From Pelargonium nanum (lineage: Eukaryota > Streptophyta > Magnoliopsida > Geraniales > Geraniaceae), in contig JAYMTF010000728.1 in assembly GCA_036897485.1 (NCBI GenBank), positions 1 to 31,060 of the forward strand: DNA of 31,060 nt, given 5' to 3'. Of the stretch, positions 21,780 through 31,060 are shown one piece after another; position 1 is the stretch's first letter, and every line of letters starts with the position of its first letter. The position numbers were made by a program, and so were the translations under genes. A model generated the notes under the pieces. The model was given only the letters and a program-made list of their open reading frames with translations. It was not told where the DNA came from and searched no databases.

Positions 21780-23014
21780 TAAGGTTCAAAAGAAACCGGT
21801 CTTGAAATATGTTACAATCTGAAGAATCTCATCACATGGTTTTCATGAGACAGAAAAACGTGTATCAGCAAATGGTATCTGAAATTGAAACGGAAATGTT
21901 TTTAGCTTTTCTAGAAGCTATTCACGTTATTTGCTATGTGCTAGAAAATTCAAGTGGGTTTAAAACTAATCAATGTCCATACAGCCTCTTCACGTGAATA
22001 AACAACATTAGCCATGCACATCTATCATGTGTACCATTAAACGTATTAAAACTTCCAAAAATTAAAATTAAAAAGAAAATATATTTAGTCAACTAGTCTA
22101 CTGATAGTACCTTTTGGAGCAAACAAATGCTAAGACCATTTGTTAATGAAAGGTGCCTCTATAAGTGTCCATTTGTTTAGATTTTGTATGGAATTCTGTT
22201 ATGATTTCTGACTTTTGAGATGCTTCTCCTTCGAGTTCTTAGAAAAATCCACTTCAAACCATAGCTGCTTGACTTAATTTTTCTCTATATAGGTGGCTCA
22301 GTCACAATAGAATACTATTGTATGGTGATTTTTTTTAATACAACTGATGACTATGTTTGATGATTGCTTCATTGCATATGGATAGACAAGTGTTACAGAA
22401 GTTCCAATGGCTGGATGAGAACAATTAGTTCATTTCTTGGCCTGTATTTATCAGTTCCTCGAAACAAGATTTGGCCCATTTGAAAAAGAAAAAAAAAATC
22501 TATTCAAATCTCTTAAATTTCTGAAGGTGGACAATCATTTTGGGACATAGGGAGTACCAAGTTTAGAACTTCCGTAGGTTAGCCACAAAGTCATTATAGG
22601 GTTCTGGCCTTTCACTCAAGTCTCTATTATCTTTGATAATGAATGTAGGATAACATTATTGACAACAGTCAAGAAAACGTAATGAAGTTCGTTGAAGATC
22701 CACCTTCAATATGTAAGTGTTTGGAAACCAATAAGTTCGTTGAAGTTAGCAATATGCTGTTTTAAGCATATTGCTAACTTCCATGTTCATTAGCATAAAC
22801 TAAAAGAATGCAATCCCTTGAGTTCCCCTGATTGTTGATAGCATAGACTTAAAACAGCTAAAATCCATCCCGGGATGGGTGAAAGAATATCAAGTGATAA
22901 GTATAAATGCACAGATGGACTCGATACTTTCAATGTATAAAATGTACCTTGAATAAGGACATTTTATAGATGTTACATCTGTTGATCAACTTCTCGTCAT
23001 TTTCTTTTTCACTC
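21780..23014. other. Non-coding stretch right of the unrecognised gene
   Basis: No convincing exon is visible. It holds a diverged copy of the 20320-20395 sequence at its left end and a perfect hairpin at 22743-22780. The phrase AAGTTCGTTGAAG appears at about 22685 and 22733. Confidence 0.4.
22743..22780. repeat. Perfect 16-bp inverted repeat
   Basis: AAGTTAGCAATATGCT is followed by the 6-base loop GTTTTA and then by its exact complement AGCATATTGCTAACTT. The arms are AT-rich and no T tract follows, so this is not a typical terminator. It may be a transposon footprint or a chance palindromic duplication. Confidence 0.85.
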
Positions 23015-23470
23015 ATCGAACATTTATTATGCCATTGCTTTCCCCAAACAGCCCACTCCTACACATATCACAAATGAGAATGGTATGAGTACAGACACTA
23101 GGGAAAGCACAAGGCATAAAAAGTTGAAGAGATGGGGCATTCCCCTAAATGCCAAAGCCACACTCTCATAACAGCAAGTGTCCAGAACTGAACCGAACCT
23201 CTCTGAGAGATTTCCTTGGTGAACTTCAGTGTCATTAGAGCAAAGTTAGGGTCTCATTCCTCAAATGATGCAAAAAGTGTAAAAGCTTCATCAATTACTC
23301 ATAACTCACAAGTTAACCCACTAAGCAAAGTCATTGCTACCGACTGCATCATGATATCAGTCTTCCACTTCCATACAGTCCAGCTGCATGATCAGCCTCT
23401 CTGAGACATTTCATCAAACAGTTTGAGGGCAACTTGTATCTTCCCATTATACACAATATACCAACAACCA
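23015..23470 (-). pseudogene. Decayed pentatricopeptide-repeat (PPR) gene fragment
   Basis: PPR proteins bind organellar RNA through 35-residue helical repeats. The minus strand here shows PPR phrases broken by stops and frame changes: NGKIQVALKLFDEMSQRG (about 23395-23460), INEAFTLFASFEE then a stop (about 23250-23300), KEISQRGS (about 23190-23215) and HTILICDMCRSGLFGE (about 23040-23085) running into a stop. The repeats follow each other in the right order, but there is no open frame long enough for a working PPR protein, which usually has more than ten repeats in one exon. A dead copy is the best reading. Confidence 0.65.
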
Positions 23471-24086
23471 GTATGGTTTAATTAGTAGAGCAATCCGGCA
23501 TATAATCGGACAATTGCATCTAGGTGAGATCAATGAGATGCACATTGAAGAAGAAGAAGAAGAAGAAGAAGAAGAAGAAGAGTATGAGGGGTTTTGCAGA
23601 GACTGTTGCCATTTTAAGGCATTGGTTAATTGGTTTTTATTTGATTTGGTACTTAAAAGTTAGTTATTGCATATATTTACTCTTATATTTTCGTGATGAC
23701 GTGTTATAACAAACTTAACATATACTAACTAATTTACTGTAAAGATATTGTTAACAATTCATACATAACAGAATTTATAACAAAGAAAAGTAATCTAATG
23801 GATACTAACTTATTACGAAGATATTGTATCCTCGTAATCACGTGTTATTAAACAGACTTTTCTCAAGCGGTCGTTACTCATAAAAGTATAAGGAATTCAT
23901 TATTATGCACACAAATTGAAAACACTTTTGCATTATTATTCCCATATTGTAATGCATGTTTACAAAGTACAAGAGTTAAGCATAAGTCTCTTTTATTAGT
24001 AACACGAATGTAAACGCGCATAGAGAAATAACTTACTAGTTTTTCAATTAAGAACTATAATTATACGGGAAGTCTTAGTTCACACT
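23471..24086. other. AT-rich intergenic stretch
   Basis: Apart from the (GAA)12 microsatellite at 23547-23582 I see nothing here. The right end should be the 3' UTR of the proline-rich protein gene. Confidence 0.4.
23547..23582. repeat. (GAA)12 microsatellite
   Basis: A pure GAA tract of 36 bases. An open frame through it would encode a run of lysines and is not a gene. Confidence 0.95.
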
Positions 24087-24542
24087 TCATGGTTTCTTTA
24101 ATCCCTCAACGTTGACCCCCGGTGGTGATCCTAAATTGATCTCTGATGATGATACTGGCGGTGTGAGAGGATTGGAAATTAAACGTTTAGTAGGCGCAAA
24201 TGGAAAAGGAGGAAACAAAGGAAATGGTGACAAATCCGGAAATGTAAGAGAAGGAGGGAATCCTGATTGCACTGGCACTGGGACGGGCACTGGCACGGGC
24301 AATTGAAGTTGAAGGGATGGTGGTGCCCCTGCTGGTGGCAGTGGGTTGTTCAGAATAGGCAGCATGTTTCCATTGGTCACCGGTAGATCAGACAAGATAG
24401 GATCAGAAAACGATTGTTTTGTAGTTAATGGCGCATTTGAGTCTAGCAAGGCGCGAGACCCCAAACATAAGTACAAGTTGTTACTGATCATCAACAAAAA
24501 CAGTAATATGTTGAGAGCAGCTGATGAGGACTCCATTGCCAT
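24087..24542 (-). CDS. Secreted proline-rich protein, single exon
   Basis: This 151-residue protein starts with a clear signal peptide: a hydrophobic core LNILLFLLMI followed by a likely cleavage near residue 28-31 (LCLGSRA). The mature part is rich in Pro, Leu, Ser and Phe, with PLPPAGAPP (about 67-75), a Val-Pro dipeptide run at about 82-91, and a FPDLSPFPLFPPFPFAP block (about 101-117). The only cysteine is in the signal region. It is likely a cell-wall or apoplast protein of the hydroxyproline-rich type. I cannot name a family. The start is supported by a TATA box about 50 bases upstream and by the signal peptide; a second ATG lies two codons in. No GPI-attachment tail is visible. Confidence 0.82.
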   Translation of the reverse strand: MAMESSSAALNILLFLLMISNNLYLCLGSRALLDSNAPLTTKQSFSDPILSDLPVTNGNMLPILNNPLPPAGAPPSLQLQLPVPVPVPVPVQSGFPPSLTFPDLSPFPLFPPFPFAPTKRLISNPLTPPVSSSEINLGSPPGVNVEGLKKP

Positions 24543-24590
24543 AGTTAAACTAATTTAGTCTTGATTAATGTAAGAGAAGTAATGTGGGTT

Positions 24591-24597
24591 TTATATA
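24591..24597 (-). promoter_or_regulatory. TATA box of the proline-rich protein gene
   Basis: On the minus strand the sequence reads CTCTATATAAAACCCACATT about 50 bases before the ATG at 24542. This is a consensus plant TATA box (TATATAA) and implies a leader of only about 20 bases. Confidence 0.7.
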
Positions 24598-24599
24598 GA

Positions 24600-24850
24600 G
24601 AGAAAGAGAGAGTTGTGGGTGCATGGTTGGTTGGGTCTTATGGGTTATGTGATTTGAAATGAGTTTTGTGTGTTGTTGACATTCACTATGACTTGTGAGA
24701 GGGAGAGGTAGGGGAGGGATTAGCTTCAAGCTCATTCTAGAGAGTCAACAAATGGTTGATCACCCACAACAAAAAACTTGATAAGTTGCATGATTGCTTC
24801 ATCTCTTTGGCATGAGATGGTACCAAACTCAAACCATTATTTCTTCATCA
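24600..24850 (-). promoter_or_regulatory. Upstream region of the proline-rich protein gene
   Basis: This is the presumed promoter beyond the TATA box. It contains a GAGAGAAAGAGAGAG tract just upstream of the TATA box and no coding exon. Specific factor sites cannot be called with confidence. Confidence 0.4.
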
Positions 24851-24861
24851 CTTCCTTACTC

Positions 24862-25080
24862 TTTTTTTGAAACCAAAGATCATATATTAATTCATAAACA
24901 TGCTCATCAACCGAGCCGCACCAGAGGACATTACCAAACGACTCAATTACACCGATCAGACATAAAATAAGAAGACCTAGCTAATTCATAAGCTACAAAA
25001 TTCGCAGACCAATAAACAAAAACAAAAAACAAACTTCCTCAAAATACGAAGCTAAACGAACGTAATCATCAATTATTTCC
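24862..25080 (-). mobile_element. Truncated LINE 3' end (RNase H tail)
   Basis: On the minus strand the sequence encodes IIDDYVRLASYFEEVCF and, after a one-base frame change, YWSANFVAYELARSSYFMSD, then a stop, a short 3' UTR with ATGAATTAATATATGATC, and a tail TTTGGTTTCAAAAAAA. The phrase WSANFVAYELAR corresponds to the RSAN-VAH-LAR motif at the end of the RNase H domain carried by plant L1-type LINEs. Reverse transcriptase and the rest of the element are missing, so it is a 5'-truncated, frameshifted copy. Confidence 0.7.
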
Positions 25081-25379
25081 TTACTTCATTTATATATACT
25101 TGGATGGATGCCCAATGAAAAGGAAAATGTTTTTAAATGCTCAGTTCAATCATTTGTTCATTTTTAACCTAGAGTAATTCCAAATTTGTCAAATGTTGTC
25201 TTCAGAGTCCAAATTGATAACAAAATCATAAAATATGGTAGTATATATTAAAATATCACACATATAAAAGTGTTCACAATTGGGCCCGGACTAAAAAAAA
25301 TTACCCAATAAAACTAAATAAATTCGGTCTAGTTGGATCAATTTCATTATAGGATTAGAGTACATCAATTAAAAATCAT

Positions 25380-25560
25380 CACTACTAGAATTTGTGTAAA
25401 TAGCGACAGAATCATCGCCAACCAACATTATGTCGCTAGTTAGCGATGAAATATTTCTTAGCATCAAATTGATAGATTACGAGTGGACTCTAGCGCATTT
25501 TCTCGGTGTGGCAGAAAAATTAGTGACGAATATTGACGGTTCCTTCGCTAATAGAAAATG
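25380..25560 (+). mobile_element. CACTA-type transposon terminus
   Basis: CACTACTAGAATTTGTG begins at 25380, the typical outer end of CACTA elements, and is followed by sub-terminal words GCGACAGAATCATCGCC, GTCGCTAGTTAGCGATG and TAGTGACGAATATTGACGG. No transposase is visible. I could not find a clean opposite terminus (TTCTAGTAGTG) to the right, so the other end is lost, diverged, or interrupted by the LTR-like block. Confidence 0.5.
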
Positions 25561-25869
25561 AAACAACTAAACAAAATTCGGGTCTATCTCTCCTTTGTGT
25601 ATTCATTATTCTCTCTCTTTTAGTGAAACTTCTCTAGTCAAAATTGTCGTTTCGAACTCGTCAATGTCTAGTTGTTGTCGTTGTGCCGAAGTCATCGTGC
25701 GCCGTCTGTTGCCTCGTATGTTCTCTCATCAATTCAAGCAATAATTCACTGCATTACTCGAATTTTGGTTAATTAATAACCTAATAAATCTAAAAGGATG
25801 TGTAGGTCGTCGTCTGCTTAGTTGAGTTGTCTGATTACATAAAACTTATTGATGCTAACCCAAAAACGA

Positions 25870-26960
25870 CGAATCTATAGCAGAAGGTGGCACATGCGCC
25901 ACCTAAGCAGCACACTCAATATCTGAAGTCTTTGTTTGACGTAAAGCCCACTTCCAGAGACAAACATCAGAGAATTCCCTCGAAGTCCAAAAGTATCATG
26001 AGTTCCTTCAGAGTCCTGAAGGCTCCTTGAAGAAGAACCCTCAACGTCCTAAAGTTTAAGTGCTCGCCTGAAAGCCGAAGGTCTAAGAGCTCTTCCAGAG
26101 CCCCGAAAGCTCCCTCGAAGCTCTACATTGCGTACCGAAATCCCCAAGCATCATTCAAAATGATTTAGCACAAAAAGCAGTTCACAAAGACCCCTTGGAG
26201 CAATGTAGGTCGAACAATATGTCAAGATTGCGACCTTGGAAATGCTTGTCGCGGCCCTTGTCCTGAGCATCCTAAGCCCTCTTCGCGGACATCTCGAGAG
26301 CGTTTTGTTCAACACATTAAGAGTCTTTCTTCGAACACCTCAAGAGTTGATCAGAGGTTCGAACACCTCTAAGGGTTGCGGCCTTTGTCAAAATTGCGCA
26401 AGGCGTTCGTGGATCTAATCGTCCGATGCCTCTCAACTTCAGCCCCCCATAGATGACTTAGCGCGTTCATTTATGGTGCTCTCGCGGACCCTTACTTGTT
26501 GGGCCACCCTCAAGGCACCTCAACATTCCAAACAACAATCACATTTCGATTAACATTCACAGAACCTTAAGACGTTGCCCATGTTTTTAAGAGTTTCGAA
26601 AAACACCCAGCACGGGAGAGAAGCTCAAGCCACAAGTAAGCCTCAAGATGGAACCCATGTCATAGAAAATCAATCCTCGATGACACGCATATATGGTTGG
26701 TGGAAGGTATACATACTCATCTCTTGATAAGAAAAATTAGGATCATTAATTGAACATTTGTCATTCATTTATTACTCTCTCTCTCTATCTAAATTGTTCT
26801 TCAGAGCCTTTCGTGTATTCCGGTCGAGAACTCATTCTCACACCTAAGGCGCGCGTCTCGAAAGCACCCCAGGTACTCTGTTCTTAGGTGTATTGCTTTG
26901 CGTAGATCATAGTTCTGAAGTACGACGTCCAGAACACCATGACATTAGAATCGAACACTC
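25870..26960. mobile_element. Solo-LTR-like or retroelement remnant
   Basis: A roughly 1.1 kb stretch is richer in G and C than its surroundings, full of short related words (CTCGAAG, CCTCAA, TCCAGAG, GCTCC), and has no protein homology I recognise. Near its right side, ATTTATTACTCTCTCTCTC and then CATTCTCACACCTAAGGCGC resemble the R-U5 part of plant LTRs. No gag, pol, primer-binding site or duplicated target was found, so the limits are approximate. Confidence 0.35.
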
Positions 26961-28869
26961 ACTCTTAAACTCGAACACATAGAAAAAATATAAAATTGAT
27001 ACATGGACATACATGAAGCACATTCTAGTGTGCCCGATTTGACCATTCTAAACTTGCGCATCACTTATAAGTCGACTAATTTAATTAATATGTACGCTAG
27101 ATCAAATTAGTCCGCACAGCTACTCCATTTGCATAACAACATTTTTGTTAGATTACATTTTTCATCAACTTTTTAACTTGCTTTTATTTACATTGCATGT
27201 TGTTATCAATTTAAACATCTTCAATCGTTTATTTATGTTTTTATTGAATCACTGATTTAAATTACATTTTCTAAGGAATTAATTTTGCGCCCATGAGGAT
27301 TCAATGCTTTGATTTTTATAGTCTTATATTACTTGTGTGGTTCGATATGCATGCCTAAAGCGTATCAAGTTTCCGACGTTATTGTTGGGGACTTGAGTCA
27401 TTAGCTTTTACCACTACACCTTGTAATTAGGCCTCTAGCCCACATGCTCGAGCCGTCCAAACCACTAATTTATGAGCCGACACTATTATGTCATGTTTAA
27501 AATCATGCCTTTTATTTTTGTTTGATCCTTTTATCCGTGGGCCGAAAATTATATATATATATATATATATGAGAAAGGGGAACATCAACCATAACTTATT
27601 GACAGATAAATCATGGTTAATGAGATGATGTCACCTCATTAATTAACATTCATATTTGTTTTAATTAAATTTTGGGCACGGAACGCTCCGCTCGAATCCA
27701 TTTGTTTGTTTTTTAGCTGGGAGTCTCGACCACTAAATTAAGTATGAGATTCCAAATACTCTCTCCTATACATATATATATATAATTCATGACTGAGATT
27801 AAGAGCCATATATATATATATGTTACATTTCATTAATTCAACCGTTATCTTCTAAAAAATTGTTCTGGCTTTGAAGCATTTGAAAAAGAAAAAGAAAAAG
27901 AAAAAGAAAAAAAGAAAAACTGGATAGATTCGTAAGTACTGCACAAGACAAAAGCATGCGTCATGTGGAGATGGCGTGTCACCTGGTACACCCTCAAAGA
28001 AAAAGCCACGCCACGTCATCTGCTCCGCTGACATGTCACTTCCACCCAACTGTGCCGCGACACGCCACACAAAAAGCTCATATATATTTATTATTTCCAC
28101 CTCATGCTGAAAATACCATTTCGCCCCCAGCCTCTCCAATTTCCCAAGAAACTAGTTTCTGACACCGCAAACAAATCTTTATTTTCTTTATCACCCTGCC
28201 ACGTCAGCTCTACTTTTAATTATTCAATTTATTTTTCATTTTTTATTTTCTCATGGATTACTTATTTTTCAATTAAATAAATAGCCAAAAATAAGAAGGA
28301 AAAATAAAAAACTGGAGAACTAGAAAATGTAAACCCGCTTTCGACTCGGAATCTTAACCGTTATCGTTAAGGTACTACATTTTCCTATTTTTATTTTCAA
28401 ATTTATGACACCGAATTAAATTCTTTAATTGATAATTTAATAAATAATTGGATCTATTTAATTTGGTTTACGTGGTCAATTTCTACTTTGCAATTGTTTT
28501 TCAGAAAAAAAATTTGAAAATCGGTTTTGTTATTTAGTGGGGGAGAGTGATAAGCAAATTTTCTTTTTTGGTTGTTTTAATAAAATTTAAAAATATTTTA
28601 GTAGGGTGTTTTTGTTTTTCCGATTCATAGTAATAAGAAATAGGAAACATACTCTGTTTCTGGAAGCATTTTTTGGGATTTGATTTGATTGATTGATTTT
28701 TCTAGGTATTGATTTGGGTTTGTGTTTGTTGTGAATCAGCTAAGGGTCCATGTATTGAGTTTAGGTTTGGCAGCAAAAAAAAAATAATAGAGAAAGTAAT
28801 AAATTGGGGTGAGGTTTTTGCAGGTAAGATAAAAAAATTAGGCTATTTTTGTATGATTGTTAGTACCCA
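26961..28869. other. Intergenic region upstream of the JMJ gene
   Basis: No coding exon is visible. It holds (AT)n runs at 27550-27570, 27774-27783 and 27811-27821. A block at 27590-27720 (GATGTCACCTCATTAA, then GGAACGCTCCGCTCGAATCC) is related to one at 340-440. A purine tract of AAAAAG units lies at about 27884-27920. From about 28300 on lies the probable promoter and leader of the JMJ gene. Confidence 0.45.
27884..27920. repeat. (AAAAAG)n purine tract
   Basis: About five units of GAAAAA with one imperfect unit. Microsatellite-like and non-coding. Confidence 0.85.

Positions 28870-31060
<2,191 letters not shown>

Noticed and set aside
22948..23016. MSEKENDEK segment as a first exon of the unrecognised gene
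   Set aside because: Its phase and donor would fit, but it overlaps the decayed PPR sequence and probably reads a shifted PPR frame, so I did not include it in the gene model.
23524..23709. Plus-strand open frame with a lysine run
   Set aside because: It is a translation of the (GAA)n microsatellite and AT-rich flank.

Overview
This is nuclear DNA from a flowering plant, almost certainly a eudicot. It has AT-rich intergenic DNA, GT-AG introns, many short microsatellites and transposon debris. Its genes have close relatives in the Arabidopsis families IRX10/IRX10L, CRL, rubredoxin-like, Sec14-like and JMJ14/15/18. A rosid, perhaps a Rosaceae tree or shrub, fits the style of the sequence, but nothing here proves the family. 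There is no sign of a bacterial, organellar or viral replicon.

Layout. At 713-2403 (minus) lies a small Sec14/CRAL-TRIO lipid-transfer protein in six exons, one of them a 37-nt microexon. Divergent from it, 4167-8234 (plus) is an IRX10/IRX10L-type GT47 xylosyltransferase in four exons. At 8943-9695 (plus) is a membrane-anchored, plastid-type rubredoxin-like protein. Convergent to it, 10035-13566 (minus) is CRL (CRUMPLED LEAF, CpcT/CpeT family) in nine exons. Behind CRL, 16067-18263 (minus) is a carbonyl-reductase-like SDR in four exons, whose first intron is a tandem duplication. From 19066 to 21746 (minus) is an unrecognised multi-exon gene or gene relic with a duplicated exon. A decayed PPR gene remnant lies at about 23015-23470. 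A single-exon secreted proline-rich protein is at 24087-24542 (minus). From about 24.85 to 27.7 kb is a transposon-rich stretch: a LINE 3' end, a CACTA-like terminus and a solo-LTR-like block. From 28870 to the window end (plus) is the 5' part of a JmjN/JmjC histone H3K4 demethylase of the JMJ14/15/18 group, cut off inside the JmjC domain.

How the genes relate. The rubredoxin-like gene, CRL and the SDR stand in the order and neighbourhood I recall for Arabidopsis At5g51010, At5g51020 and At5g51030, so this looks like an old conserved syntenic block. The first two products are plastid proteins. The other genes have separate jobs: xylan synthesis in the Golgi (IRX10), lipid binding (Sec14), cell wall or apoplast (proline-rich protein) and chromatin (JMJ).

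All exon boundaries were set by hand from GT/AG signals, reading phase and remembered family alignments. For the six recognised multi-exon genes every exon-exon phase closes without a stop. The strongest odd signals are the duplicated SDR intron, the TTAGGG-type repeat inside the first intron of the H3K4 demethylase gene, and the unrecognised gene at 19-21.7 kb. I found no clear new biological system.
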